Shown: positions 9,001 through 16,090 of the stretch, piece after piece
Numbering within the stretch: position 1 is the first letter of the stretch
Layout of the letters: every line of letters begins with the position of its first letter
Source: Roseateles amylovorans
GTDB taxonomy: Bacteria > Pseudomonadota > Gammaproteobacteria > Burkholderiales > Burkholderiaceae_C
Length of the DNA: 64,000 nt
Assembly: GCF_025398155.2 (NCBI RefSeq)
Contig: NZ_CP104562.2
Coordinates: 4,960,001 to 5,024,000, forward strand
Direction of reading: 5' to 3'
Made by a program: the position numbers and the translations under genes
Notes under the pieces: model-generated
What the model was told of the DNA's origin: nothing
The model's database searches: none
Seen by the model: only the letters and a program-made list of their open reading frames with translations

Positions 9001-11019
9001 CCGATTGCTCAGCGCACCTTGACCGGAGAGACTCAACCCGCCTTGCGCCGCCTGGAGCTGACCGCCATCGTTCTGGATGGACAAGCGCGCCTGCACGGCA
9101 AGCCCCGCATCCGCCAGCACCTGCCCGCCACGGTTGTCGAGGCTGTCCGCGCTCAGCGACGTGGCACCACTGCTGCGCACCACCGCCTGTCGCAGCGACA
9201 GCGCGCCCTCAGACTGCAGCTGAACGCTGCGGCCCAGCACGTCCGCGCTGTCGAGCTGCAGCCGGCCGGCCGACACCTCCAACGCGCCGTTGGCGCTGAG
9301 GGCGGCGCCTCGCAGATCGGCGTCCACCGCGCTCAGGCGCATCGTGCCGCTGCCGTAGTGTTCCAGGCGGGCTTGCACGCCGCTGAGTTGTGCGGCCGAG
9401 AGCACGAACTCCCGCCCATTGCTGGCGATGCGGCCGCCATCGGTCATCAGGCTGCCGCTCACCGAGACGGTCAACGCCTCGCTGCCCAGATGCAGCCATT
9501 CGCCGCGGGTGTTGTCCAGATCGGTCGCTGCGATCAGCAGTTGCTGCCCAACGAGGGACGCGCCCCGCGTGCTCAACAGACCGCCGGAGCGAAGGTCCAG
9601 CGTCCCGGTCGAGAAGAGCTGCGCGTTGTCGGCGCGCAGCGCCGCCGCGGACAGCTGAATGCGCGCCGCCTGGAACTGCGCACCCGCGGCATCGAATAAG
9701 TCGCCGGACGCCTGCAGCGCCGCACCGGCCAGCACTTGGCCGGCCTGGCGCGACAGGCCCTCGGCCGTCAGCGTGAGGTTGCCCGCGCCGGCGGTGAGGG
9801 TGCCGTCGTCATTGAGGCCAGCGGCCGTGACGCTGCCCGCTTCGCCCTGCAGTTGCCCGCCGCTGAGGGTGGCCGAGCCCTTGGCCGCCAGCCAGCCGGC
9901 ATTGCGCACGCCCTGCGACATACGCACCGTGAGCGCCGCCTCGCCGTTGACGGGTGCGGCGTCTTGCGCATAGACGGTGCCGGTGTTGTCCAGCCAGCCC
10001 TGCGCATTGAGCGTGAGTTGCGCGGCAATCAGTTGGCCGGCCTGGCGCACCCCCAGGCCATCCTCGGTGCCGACCAGCGTGATGCGCTGCGCATAGATCC
10101 CGCCCAGCGCGGTGCTGTCCAGCGCATAGCGAGGCCGCTCGCCGGCGGGCGTCAACGTCTCGCCAGCGCCCAGCGTCGCATTCATCACCTGCGTGCCGGT
10201 GCCGATGCGCACGTCCTTGGCCCACAGGCCCGCATTGATTTCCACGGCGCGGGCCAGCAGCGCGGTGTAGTCGGTCTGGCTCGCGTCCAACCCCTGGCCG
10301 TCGATGCGGATCAAGCCGCCCTGCACGCCGAAGCCGGTGAGGCTGCCGTCCGCGCCCCAGCGCGCAGTGCCGGTGGTGAGCGTGGCGCTGCTGGCGTTGA
10401 TGAAGCCTGCGCCATCGACCACGATGCCGGCCGGGTTGGCGATGACCACCTCGGCCCGCCGTCCGCCCACCTCCACGAAGCCCTTGAGCTGGCTTGGGTT
10501 GCTGCTGTTGACCTCGTTGAGGATGACCCGCGCCTCGCCCTTGGCCAGCCACGGATTGCCCTGCACCCAGCCGCCGAGTTGCGTGCTGGTCTCCACCCGC
10601 GAGTTGTTGAGGATGACGCCCGACGGGTTGACGTCGAACTGGCTGTAGGTGTTGCGCGAGACCCCCGCCGCACTCGGCGTCTGGATGTTGACCAGCGGCG
10701 TGCCGTTGGGCGCGGTGAGCACCGTGGGCTGCTGGTTCTTGGGCGCGGTGGCGTCGGGCTTGATCTGCGCTTGCGCGTCGGGCGAGAGCGTCAGCGCCGC
10801 AGTCAGCGCCATCGACATGACCATGGCCGCCACCAAGCCCAGCAGCGCCGGCGGGCCACGAGACACCGCAGGCACCGACGCCTCGGAGGTCAGCGCCCGG
10901 CGCGACGGGCCGTCGCTCTCGCCCGCGGCGCCCTTGCCCTGGCCGCGCACCGTCTCGGCCACCGCCATCAACTGGCCGCGTTGCTTGTTGAAAACGATTC
11001 GGTATTGGAGGCGGTTCAT
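1..11019 (-). CDS. Giant filamentous haemagglutinin / CdiA-like TpsA exoprotein (partial, continues beyond left edge)
   Basis: Reading the minus strand from ATG at 11019 gives an open frame to base 1 (3673 codons, no stop), so the C-terminus lies outside the window. Residues 1-24 form an ESPR extended signal peptide (MNRLQYRIVFNKQRGQLMAV), followed by a hydrophobic segment and a likely cleavage after AQA near residue 84. A TPS domain follows, with NPSGVI and NPAGIV motifs. Most of the rest is Fil_haemagg beta-helix repeats (Asn-Gly-rich, 'DN..GQI' phrases). At about 1500-2000 is a block (SDYLLQQL...RLGDGFYEQRLV) typical of FHA/CdiA proteins, then type-2 haemagglutinin repeats (GDVAITAQNI, AGRDVSLLAG). 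Secreted by the TpsB encoded just upstream, whose stop it overlaps (ATGA). The architecture matches FhaB/CdiA; whether it ends in a contact-dependent inhibition toxin cannot be seen. Confidence 0.93.
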   Translation of the reverse strand, partial: MNRLQYRIVFNKQRGQLMAVAETVRGQGKGAAGESDGPSRRALTSEASVPAVSRGPPALLGLVAAMVMSMALTAALTLSPDAQAQIKPDATAPKNQQPTVLTAPNGTPLVNIQTPSAAGVSRNTYSQFDVNPSGVILNNSRVETSTQLGGWVQGNPWLAKGEARVILNEVNSSNPSQLKGFVEVGGRRAEVVIANPAGIVVDGAGFINASSATLTTGTARWGADGSLTGFGVQGGLIRIDGQGLDASQTDYTALLARAVEINAGLWAKDVRIGTGTQVMNATLGAGETLTPAGERPRYALDSTALGGIYAQRITLVGTEDGLGVRQAGQLIAAQLTLNAQGWLDNTGTVYAQDAAPVNGEAALTVRMSQGVRNAGWLAAKGSATLSGGQLQGEAGSVTAAGLNDDGTLTAGAGNLTLTAEGLSRQAGQVLAGAALQASGDLFDAAGAQFQAARIQLSAAALRADNAQLFSTGTLDLRSGGLLSTRGASLVGQQLLIAATDLDNTRGEWLHLGSEALTVSVSGSLMTDGGRIASNGREFVLSAAQLSGVQARLEHYGSGTMRLSAVDADLRGAALSANGALEVSAGRLQLDSADVLGRSVQLQSEGALSLRQAVVRSSGATSLSADSLDNRGGQVLADAGLAVQARLSIQNDGGQLQAAQGGLSLSGQGALSNRAGIIAARDAVSIQAASLSQEQGGLVSGQDVQLRLQGGLVQDSEGKGAGGASSVVAARDLTIDARTVNSQGVLRAGTSATLATADSASLGGSVYAGTSLRVTAGTDLSITGLFGSQVDASAHSGRALTASATSTMAAGLLADGRIAERGTLTVSSVQTSLQGQVLAADAALSAQQLDLSRSRLSVGHGVTLQSTQFLITEGATLRSGSLSLQATDWRNAGGMVAVSGDGAWTVALAGQLDNRSGVIQTNSREASINAQSLDNTGGVLSTSGAAMRVQTGQLQNQDGLLSAGGLLDLNAQSLFNRDGQVTARSMQIQATTLDNAGDGVIAATAGTLRLDGVQLTNAGSIQANGDLLVRTTGVLDNSGLMRAQGQQQGQAQAQGQAQDSSAPAQLQMQAGTLRHSGTMAAQGALSVDATRIDSSGTFAAGLLADNTIGAQGDLTLHATQALQHSGAALAGGRLTLDGETVDLRSSQLQAAQLTIGARTGELQLSRTTIATAGLLALSSQSTLHTEGAKLSGSDVTITATDWRNTGGEIAQTSAAGRLDIQVAGLLDNATGQIHANATDAAVRAQTLDNAQGAIVHAGTGHLAVDATTLNGASGSLLTNGALTLTVTGAADLSQAKTQGQRVSVTSGSLNHQGGEMIGVFGLEVSVANAVNNVGGLLQSGGDVQVQAAVLENGNGQIDGTAIRLTGGSVSNGAQGLIAARQGLSVDVTQLANAGSLQAGAAMTLNATGPVTNSGQVYAQGPLSVHAGTTLTHTGTLAALGAVEVQADRIASSGLIAAGLKSDNTWASTGDLTLRVTDSLQHSGQLAAAGRLSATAGSLQLQDSRVLAQQIDLIARNALGAQNSQSAQTSELRLDRAQVVTAGVLTLDSAGALITSGATLSASTVQLRATDWTHIGGQLAQTSATGSLSATVQGRIDNTDGVIAANAQDLTLRATELVNTRGNLTHAGSGALHVEVGDLSGAQGQVLSAGALALDVVGNALLNGSKTQAATVTLNAGSLQHQAGQLISVADARLQITGSADNTGGVLHSSADLHLQAGALDNRDGQIGARAIELTTTTFSNGGQGLVSAQGALTLTSGELANAGTLQSVGALGLTVTGNAQNSGLIYTQGIGSVQVGGTLQHTGTLAAQGALTVDVGALSGTGTLVAGLKPDNTLAASGDLTVRAQQALQNSGSMLAAGTMTLSGASLLLQDSRLQAAQATLTASSGPLQLDRAVLASAGALSLTSAQGVLVTDGAQLSGSNIDIRAQDWRNVGGEVAQTGSTGSFTAVVGGTLNNRSGQIQATGATLSLDAQVLDNTLGRLAQAAAGTTTLRVGTLQGHAGQVLTNGQLTLRAMGAVDLSQAQTQASGVTLTASSLNHQGAQLLSTGTTTIDVTGQLNNSAGTVASAGTLEVHSGSLINASNGLLQGDGAATLRVDGTLDNQGGKLRAGGDLALTAGRIDNRSGWAGADGALTVQSTAELLNGSGSLVSQRALTIDASAVGNQLGRIGSLQGAVTLRSGGAIDNTQGRVQAAQALSVIGSGVTNQQGELSGTVLTVDTRGLALNNRDGQMLASQSLSSVSGAFDNAGGLVQSLGDLTLRTQGGTLSNARSATGTVAGTPTGIHAQGNLTLNAGALVNEAGISAAGSAQIDASQLTNRAELSAGTALTAKVAGTLDNEGGRLIGAQTLDATAQQVLNQRGLIYGGQTLTLRGGSRIDNNNTSGTGQGLQGGNVSLIATQLDNRAGQVLASGDLALTVGQSLDNANGQLGAVGRQTIGDGGAASASALALNNASGRIWSGAAMGVGVRELTGGVAGQISSGGSLSLTLAGDFTYGAGSQLQSSGNTVLTVSGAFTNQGTLRSGGTLSIGASSIDNQASGELSGTVTLLNASGTLTNRGLIDGDAVGLTADRLLNLGSGRIYGGDIVLTAGQLVNDKEGGAAAVIAARNTLDVQLSRDLINRNGALMYADGGMRLVADSLLNENATIESSQWLEISTRNGLINRTVYDGLSTGEGTGLGNLASKSFISSGGDMLIHAGSVLNSGATIEARGDLSMTSGTIQNLNPYLMWTAATGDGKLRFTYSIENQAFEDHIAVVDLKGRSPDQALSDYFDSHPTHRLIDNLGATGDRTEVTQSAAGRIMVGGRLSVTGSTITNDMSVVVGSDGVAITGAAVNNVTHYVSAWDSSTGTQRQLALTLPTTATAYAPAGVKPSVRSAAGTVSTGGGASSQQAQGGSAANASGGSGLSGLVTRMLSQVNAANGAPANTSVNTAWRAGSEASAQAVNAAQAGQGGVSASASQQSGRAGLIAMLREASAAVVGADADGRAKAAAVAQAVSTGGATTAQDRPGTGRLVTLNSANATFNGKPLAHSVGANLTLPTNSLFKLHTEPTSRYLIETDPRFANYRDWLSSDYLLQQLAVDPATTQKRLGDGFYEQRLVREQIGQLTGTTFLEGYADDEAMYRALLSNGASFAKAHELRPGIALTAEQMTQLTTDLVWLVEQTVTLADGTTQRVLVPQVYLVPRDGDLLPSGALIAGNRVEMALSGDFNNTGSVRGGDVAITAQNIANAGDVRGTSLALSAREDLRNLGGTLASTGDMSLTAGRDIVMESSTASGTLQRGNVTTKATILDQVATLSAGGVMVAQAGRDVSLQATQITQGQDGKGTDGGVVIQAGRDLTLSTVQIASSRDEIKNATNFKKESLTQDVGTTVQGEGVVVLKAGQDLTATAAALKSSDAGVTLAAGRDVSLLAGEANQVIEQMTQKTKKSVVKKKTTTTYNKSDETTAIGTTVSGDTVDVLAGQDLKLVAANVVSDTGTALQAGRDISIEGATNTLETEQFKKTVKSGLMSGGGIGFSIGKQSLAQTTKTTQETNSGSTVASVGGDVSIVAGNAYRQVGSDIAAPGGDVSIQGKSIDVLESRNQQAQDTQTKFKQSGVTVSLSIPGVSTAMEAVKAGEHVTQTEDDRMKALAAATAISKAMQAQKEIANFEQLSSEAQKQSIRFNVSVGSSKSTSQQASTS
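5200..8380 (-). repeat. About 1 kb super-repeats inside the giant TpsA
   Basis: A phrase of the form TDW-(R/T)-(N/H)-x-GG-x-(I/V/L)-A recurs at about 8350, 7405, 6305 and 5225. Each is followed by similar blocks: 'DN..G.I', 'ALTL.V.G', a 'GTLAAQGAL' phrase and 'AGLKxDNT'. The period is 0.94-1.1 kb (about 310-365 residues). A fifth, more diverged copy starts near 9520. These are higher-order duplications of haemagglutinin beta-helix modules, a likely substrate for recombination that changes protein length. Confidence 0.75.
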
Positions 11020-12863
11020 CGCGACAGACTCAGGTTGAAGCCGGCCACCACGCGGGCGGCGGGAAATTGAGAGGGTTGTTGCACCGGCGTGCCGGCAAAC
11101 ACATCCAGATAGACGCCCGGCGCACGCACCCGCGTGCCCAGCACCGCGCCCACCAGGCGCTTGCCCGCCAGGCGCTTGGCGCTCTGGCCGCTGACCACGC
11201 CCGCGTCCAGGCCCGTGTAGAGCGAAACATTGCCGGTGAGCGGCAGCTCGGCCTCGTTGCGCAGCAACATGCCGTTCTCGGCCGAGAGCGAGGTGTCGCT
11301 GCCGAAGCCGCGCACCGTGTAGCGACCGCCGATGGAGAAGCGGTCCTGCGGCGTCAGCGGACGCAGCGCGTATTGGCTCTTCCATTGCGTGCTGAGCTGC
11401 AGCTTGCGCTCGCCCAGCGGCACCGCGCCGGCCACGCTCACCTCGCCCTGCAGCAAGCTCATGCGGGAGCTGCCTTCGCCGAAGTCCTCCTCCGGCGCCC
11501 GCAGCGAATGGAAGGCGCCGGTACCCCGCTTCCAGCTCAATTCACCTTCGGTCTGCACGCCGCCGGCATTGCGCTTCAGGTTGATGCCGCTCTCCCAGCC
11601 GCCGACGCGTCGGCGCTGCACCTCGACCTCGGTGTCGTCGATGTAGTTGCGAGAGCCCCGGCCGAACAGCTTCACCCAGCCGTTGAGCTTGTACTGGCCG
11701 TCGCGCCACAGCATGTGGCTGAGCTTGACCTCGCCGTTGTTGCTGGTGCCGCGGTACACATAGTTCTGGTTGGCGCCGATCACGACCTGCCGATAGCCGC
11801 TGCGGCTGAAGGTCATGCTGATCAAGGAATGGCCCCAGGGCAGCGAGTAATGCAGCACGTTGCCGCCGGTGCCGGGCTGCGGCCCGTCGCGGTCCTTCAA
11901 CCGGCGACTCACATCACCGGTGTCGCGATTGAGCGTCAGATAGAACAAGTCATTGAGCGTCAGTGCGTGGTCCAGCGAGGCCGTCAGCGCCAGCGGATAG
12001 CGACCGGTGGCGTCGCTGCCGCTGTCGTCCAGCGAGAGCTGCATGCGCCACTGGCGGCCGCCCTGGTAGCTCACCGCCAGATCGCTGTAGCCCGGCGCGG
12101 CGCTCTCGCGGGCCGGTTCGACCTGGATGTCCGCCTGCGCGCCGGGCACCCGCTGCAGGTTCTCCAGCGCTTGCTCCATGTCACGTAGGTTGAGCACGTC
12201 GCCTTCGCGGATCGGCAGCGCATTGAGCAGCCGCACCTGCGGCGAGGTGCCTTCCCGCAGCCGGATGCGGTGCACCCGGCCCGGGACCACCGTCAGCACC
12301 AGCCGCCCGGTGGACAGGTCCTGCGGCTTGGCCAGCACCCGCGTGGTGATGTAGCCGGCCTCGATGACCGCGTCCTGCAGCCGCGTCACCAGCGTGCCGA
12401 TGCTCTGCGCGCCCAGGCAGCGGCCCAGCGGGGCATCATCGCCCTGCGGGCCGTCCAGCGCAGCGCGCAGGCGCGCCAGGGCGGGCAGGCCTTCCACGCC
12501 GTCGAGCTCGATGTGATCGATCTGGAAACACGGGCGCTCGTCGTCCCGCAACGGCTGCCGGGCGGGCGGCGGGCTGGCGCGCAGCCGCACATCGGGTTCG
12601 CGCTCCAGCGACTGACGCTGCTGGGCCTCCCGCTGCTGCTGCAGCTGACGCTGCGCATCGGGATCGACCGCACCCGGCGGCAAGGACTGACCCCAAGCGG
12701 CTGACACGCCGCCGCCCATCCCCACCCACACGCCGCCCAGCAACAGGACGGTGGTGGCGGTGCGCTTGGAACTTGCACGGATCCTGACCGCACGGGCCAG
12801 CACATGGAACGGAAACAACACAGCGGCGCGACGGACGCGCTCGCCTGGAAACTGCCTCTGCAT
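11016..12863 (-). CDS. TpsB/ShlB/FhaC-type two-partner secretion outer-membrane transporter
   Basis: 615 residues from ATG 12863 (a GTG at 12902 in frame is possible but less likely). It is an Omp85-superfamily transporter that exports the TpsA encoded directly downstream. An N-terminal signal segment (about 36-57) is followed by a Gln/Arg-rich helix (RQLQQQREAQQ), typical of the FhaC plug helix. Two POTRA domains come next (CFQIDHIELDGV; GRLVLTVVPGRVHRIRL), then a 16-strand barrel carrying the VRGF motif (RYTVRGFGSDTS). Its TGA overlaps the ATG of the exoprotein gene (bases 11016-11019), which implies translational coupling. Family and pairing are clear from sequence and context; substrate specificity is inferred from adjacency. 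Confidence 0.93.
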   Translation of the reverse strand: MQRQFPGERVRRAAVLFPFHVLARAVRIRASSKRTATTVLLLGGVWVGMGGGVSAAWGQSLPPGAVDPDAQRQLQQQREAQQRQSLEREPDVRLRASPPPARQPLRDDERPCFQIDHIELDGVEGLPALARLRAALDGPQGDDAPLGRCLGAQSIGTLVTRLQDAVIEAGYITTRVLAKPQDLSTGRLVLTVVPGRVHRIRLREGTSPQVRLLNALPIREGDVLNLRDMEQALENLQRVPGAQADIQVEPARESAAPGYSDLAVSYQGGRQWRMQLSLDDSGSDATGRYPLALTASLDHALTLNDLFYLTLNRDTGDVSRRLKDRDGPQPGTGGNVLHYSLPWGHSLISMTFSRSGYRQVVIGANQNYVYRGTSNNGEVKLSHMLWRDGQYKLNGWVKLFGRGSRNYIDDTEVEVQRRRVGGWESGINLKRNAGGVQTEGELSWKRGTGAFHSLRAPEEDFGEGSSRMSLLQGEVSVAGAVPLGERKLQLSTQWKSQYALRPLTPQDRFSIGGRYTVRGFGSDTSLSAENGMLLRNEAELPLTGNVSLYTGLDAGVVSGQSAKRLAGKRLVGAVLGTRVRAPGVYLDVFAGTPVQQPSQFPAARVVAGFNLSLSR

Positions 12864-13662
12864 GGACGCTCTCTTCTTGGACTCTCCCGAACCCAAGACC
12901 ACGCCGCCATGCCGCGAAGTTCAGACACAGTCCGACCAAAGCCGGACCGGCAACCCCGCTATCTCTGCTCGCGTCGTTGAACAACGTCTTTGAGAGACCG
13001 GAGGCTTTGCGTCACCGGCTCGCGCCGGTTTTGCCCTGGGCCGCCAAACCGGCCCGCTGGACCCGTCTGGCGTAATGCGGCGGATCGTATCTGAACGTAA
13101 CTAAATTGAAACGCGCCGCCGTGGGGTGATTGACTTCTGGCGACGCGTTGGCTAGCCGGTCCGTGGTTCGAGAAAGATGTCACACGGGAGCGATGGGTAG
13201 CCACCCACTGAGCGCTGGTTCGCAGCGCGTTGGTGAGATTTTGAAAGGGTCAGGCGTTGCTGATGTCACAAGTCCACGCGCCGCATCCGCATCAAGCGGT
13301 CCCTCTGGCGGCCTTCAACCCCGCCGTCTTGCCAGTCATCGCCGGCCGTCGGCTCGCGATTTCTTGCCGGTCGATCGGCACCAGGGGCGGCGATCGTTGA
13401 ATCGTCGCAACAGGTGTGCGCGCATTGGGCGAATACGGTTCCTCTCCAACCAGGATGGATCTGGACGCCGCTGCGACGGCGATCGGACCCGTCCTCGTCA
13501 ATGCCGTTCCCCGCTTTCGGTCAGACCGAACCCACACCATCGGCGCCTCGGTAGACTGGACATCTGTTGCCGCGCGGCAATGGCCGCCCGCATCTCGCCC
13601 AACGTCCAATCGGCCCTGACCGCCCCCCACCGCCCGACCCTGCCACCTCATCCGACCGCACC
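12864..13662. other. 800 bp divergent intergenic region upstream of tpsB1
   Basis: No convincing gene. An open frame on the plus strand at 13130-13666 is Arg/Pro/Ser-rich, lacks a clear ribosome-binding site and resembles no family I know. Near 13085-13115 a stretch of relatively AT-rich sequence (minus strand GTTTCA, 17 bases, TACGAT) could be a promoter for the secretion operon. The region separates the leftward tpsBA operon from the rightward TerB-like gene, so promoters for both must lie here. Confidence 0.4.
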
Positions 13663-14886
13663 ATGAGCGCCCCACCCCCTCTGCTGCTTCCGCCCCCCAG
13701 CCTCGAGGGCGTTGAACAGGTCGTTGCCGAGCCGCTGCGCTTCAAGGCCAAGCTGGCGATCGGCGAAGACGCCTACACCTCGCTGCGGATGATCAACCGC
13801 ACCCGGGAGCTGTGGGACGTGCTGGGCGCCGCGGGCGCCGGCGCGGCGGTGGCCAAGACCGGCATGGCCGCGTCGATCCTGGGGGCCTCGGCCACGCCGA
13901 TCGGCTGGGTGGCCCTGGCCGCACTGGCCTCGGGCGGCGCCTGCTACGGCCTCTACCGCCTGCTGGGCAACACCAAGGGCGCCCGGGTCATCGAGATTCC
14001 CAAATACCTGAACACGCCGCTGGACACCCTGGGCCTGGCAATCTTCGACCTGATCGCCCCGCTGTCGCTGCGGTTGGCCGCGGTTGACGGCGCGGTGGAC
14101 GAGGCCGAACGCGCGTTCCTGGTTCGCCATCTGGTGGATGAATGGGGCCTGAGCCCGGCGTTCGTGAGGCAGGCGATCGCGGCGATCGAACCGCGCCTGG
14201 GTGAAGGATCGATCGAGGCAATGGCGCGTGAAGGCGCGGACTTCCTTCATCTGAATCCGGATTGCAACCACGCCGCCATCGCGCAGGACACTGCCGTTTT
14301 CCTGCGCGCCATGCTGGCGGCCGGCGGCCCGATCACGCCCCCGGAGGAGGACGCCCTGGCCACCGTCACCCGCTTGCTGGCCACGGCACCGCCCGGCGAG
14401 GTGTCCAAGGCCTGGGCGCAGGCGCGGCTCTATGCCGGCGGTGCGGCCGGCCAGGTGCGCACCGTGATCGGCGAGGCGGCCGACTGGACCCAGGAGCGCC
14501 TGCCCAAGGCGGAGCAACTGCGCGCCGGCGCGGACCAGGTGCGGGCGGGTGCCGGTGATGCGGCCCAGCAAGCCCTGGAGGCCGCCCGCAAGGCCGCCGA
14601 CTGGACCCAACGCCAATTGCCCAGCGCCGAGCAGGTGCGCACCACGGCCACCGAGACCGCCGACCAGGCTCTGCTGGCCGCCCGCAAAGCTGCGGAATGG
14701 ACGCAGGAGCGCCTGCCCACGCCGGAGCAACTGAAGACTTCCACCGCAGAAGCCGCCAGCGTGGCGGCCGGTGCGGCGAAGAAGGGGCTGTCCTGGGCCT
14801 TGGATCAGGCCGCGCGCGCGAAGACGCTGGCCGCTTCCGAGAAGCTGCTTCGGCGCAAGAAGCCCTCGGCGGAAGGCGAAGATTGA
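13663..14886 (+). CDS. TerB-like domain protein with C-terminal amphipathic repeats
   Basis: 407 residues from ATG 13663; the frame is open further upstream but that part is Pro/Arg-rich and has no good start. Residues about 65-105 contain a glycine/alanine-rich hydrophobic hairpin (GAAGAGAAVAKTGMAASIL), likely membrane-inserting. Residues about 130-240 resemble a TerB/DjlA-type helical domain (AAVDGAVDEAERAFLVRHLV). The C-terminal third has three copies of a 36-residue unit with core AADWTQERLPKAEQLR, AADWTQRQLPSAEQVR and AAEWTQERLPTPEQLK, ending in a basic tail. TerB-family proteins are linked to tellurite and envelope stress; the specific function is not known. Alternative: a generic membrane-associated stress protein. 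Confidence 0.7.
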   Translation: MSAPPPLLLPPPSLEGVEQVVAEPLRFKAKLAIGEDAYTSLRMINRTRELWDVLGAAGAGAAVAKTGMAASILGASATPIGWVALAALASGGACYGLYRLLGNTKGARVIEIPKYLNTPLDTLGLAIFDLIAPLSLRLAAVDGAVDEAERAFLVRHLVDEWGLSPAFVRQAIAAIEPRLGEGSIEAMAREGADFLHLNPDCNHAAIAQDTAVFLRAMLAAGGPITPPEEDALATVTRLLATAPPGEVSKAWAQARLYAGGAAGQVRTVIGEAADWTQERLPKAEQLRAGADQVRAGAGDAAQQALEAARKAADWTQRQLPSAEQVRTTATETADQALLAARKAAEWTQERLPTPEQLKTSTAEAASVAAGAAKKGLSWALDQAARAKTLAASEKLLRRKKPSAEGED

Positions 14887-14934
14887 TCGCTCAGGCGATC
14901 AGGTCGCGCGTATGGCTGCGCGTCCATCGGGCTT

Positions 14935-15029
14935 GATGGCGGCGCATGGTGTGACTTGATGGCGTCACCTGATGGCGGCGCCTATGGTGACCTGATGGCG
15001 GCCGCCTGGCGTGACCTGAAGGCGTGGCC
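14935..15029. repeat. Degenerate tandem repeat downstream of the TerB-like gene
   Basis: The phrase GATGGCGGCGC...GTGACCT recurs about four times with units of 13-24 bases (starts near 14935, 14958, 14971 and 14994). It lies in the convergent gap between two genes and shows no coding signal. Confidence 0.6.
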
Positions 15030-15068
15030 AGGCGGGGTGATGGCCCCAAGGCGGCGCGAGGCAAGGCC

Positions 15069-15701
15069 TCAGCCCAGGTCCAGCTCGTCATCCATCTTGA
15101 GCTGGGTGGCCTTCGCGCCCATCGCGTCGGCCTCGGACTCCAGGCTCGAATCGTCGTTGATGGCGGTGCCGGCCATCTGCATGGTGGGCTGCACCCGTCC
15201 CTGGCGCTGTTGGACCACGTGCCAGGCCTCATGCGGCAGGTGCTGCTCCTGGCCTGACGCCAGATGGATGTCGTTGCCCTGCGCATAGGCCAGGGCGTTG
15301 AGTTGCGCCGGCTTGTCAGAATTGCGATGCACCCGGACGTCCGACATGTCCATGCCCGACAGCGACTCGATGCCGCTCTTGAGCTGGTTGGGCATGCCGG
15401 TGAGGTTGGGCGCCTCTTCCCGCTGACTGACGGGCGCCAGGCCACCGGGGGCCATGCGGGCCTGCAACGGCTCTTCCTCTTCCATGCCGGTTTCTCGCTG
15501 GGCGGCTTCGCCAAAGGCGGCATCGATTGCGCGCCGCTGCGCCAGCATGCGTGGGGACTGGCTGAAGTCCGACTCCGGCGCTGCGCGTTGCGCGATCGGC
15601 TCCGCATGGGCGGCTGCGACCGGGCCGTGCTCGACATGCGTCGGCGGCGCGGCGGCGGCCTCGCGTTGGGCCGGACGGCTGGGATCGTGACGGTCTTTCA
15701 T
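15069..15701 (-). CDS. DUF4157 (eCIS core-type) putative metallopeptidase-like protein
   Basis: 210 residues, preceded by a good AAGGAG site seven bases upstream of ATG 15701. The N-terminal half is polar and disordered (Ala, Pro, Glu-rich). Residues about 95-175 carry the DUF4157 signature: 'SGMDMSDVRVHRNSDKP', 'ALAYAQGNDIHLASG' and the HExxH-type helix LPHEAWHVVQQRQGRV. Family members often accompany extracellular contractile injection systems, where this domain is found in cargo or associated toxins. No tail, sheath or baseplate gene occurs in this window, so this copy is an orphan or a stray effector. The C-terminus (SLESEADAMGAKA) is also typical of the family. Catalytic activity is unproven. 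Confidence 0.82.
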   Translation of the reverse strand: MKDRHDPSRPAQREAAAAPPTHVEHGPVAAAHAEPIAQRAAPESDFSQSPRMLAQRRAIDAAFGEAAQRETGMEEEEPLQARMAPGGLAPVSQREEAPNLTGMPNQLKSGIESLSGMDMSDVRVHRNSDKPAQLNALAYAQGNDIHLASGQEQHLPHEAWHVVQQRQGRVQPTMQMAGTAINDDSSLESEADAMGAKATQLKMDDELDLG

Positions 15702-16090
15702 CGAAGCGCTCCTTCATTCCTCGCGGCGGCACGGCCGGCGCGGTCCAGCCCGGGCCCGGGCGATGGCTCCTGAGCGGCAGCTTCGCATCGGCGCTGGCGG
15801 AGCACCATCAGCAAAATGCGGAGATCGCGGCGGAGGGACGCCGGATCCAGGCCCTGCGGGTGAGCACGGTGGGTGGCCGGCGTCGATACGCGAGGCGCAG
15901 CCCGCATGCACCTGGATTCGACGGGCGGATGGACGCCGTCGTCCGGCGACAGTGCGCTGCCAGGACCACCGGCCCGCCACAGGCGCCCGAAGATCAGACA
16001 TCTGCTGATGGCCGGACCGACGATGCCGCCCTATCCTGATGCTGGCATGTCGGCACGAGGTCGATCTGCCGCTGCGCAGGGAGAGCAGGA
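15702..16090. other. Intergenic region with no recognised feature
   Basis: 389 bases between two divergently transcribed genes. It must hold both promoters, but I see no clear -35/-10 pair, hairpin or conserved small ORF. Confidence 0.4.

Noticed and set aside
1..11019. CRISPR-like periodicity in the long repeat region
   Set aside because: The repeats are coding beta-helix modules of a haemagglutinin, diverged and without uniform spacers.
13130..13666. Plus-strand open frame of 178 codons upstream of the TerB-like gene
   Set aside because: Arg/Ser/Pro-rich, no ribosome-binding site, no family. Most likely non-coding.
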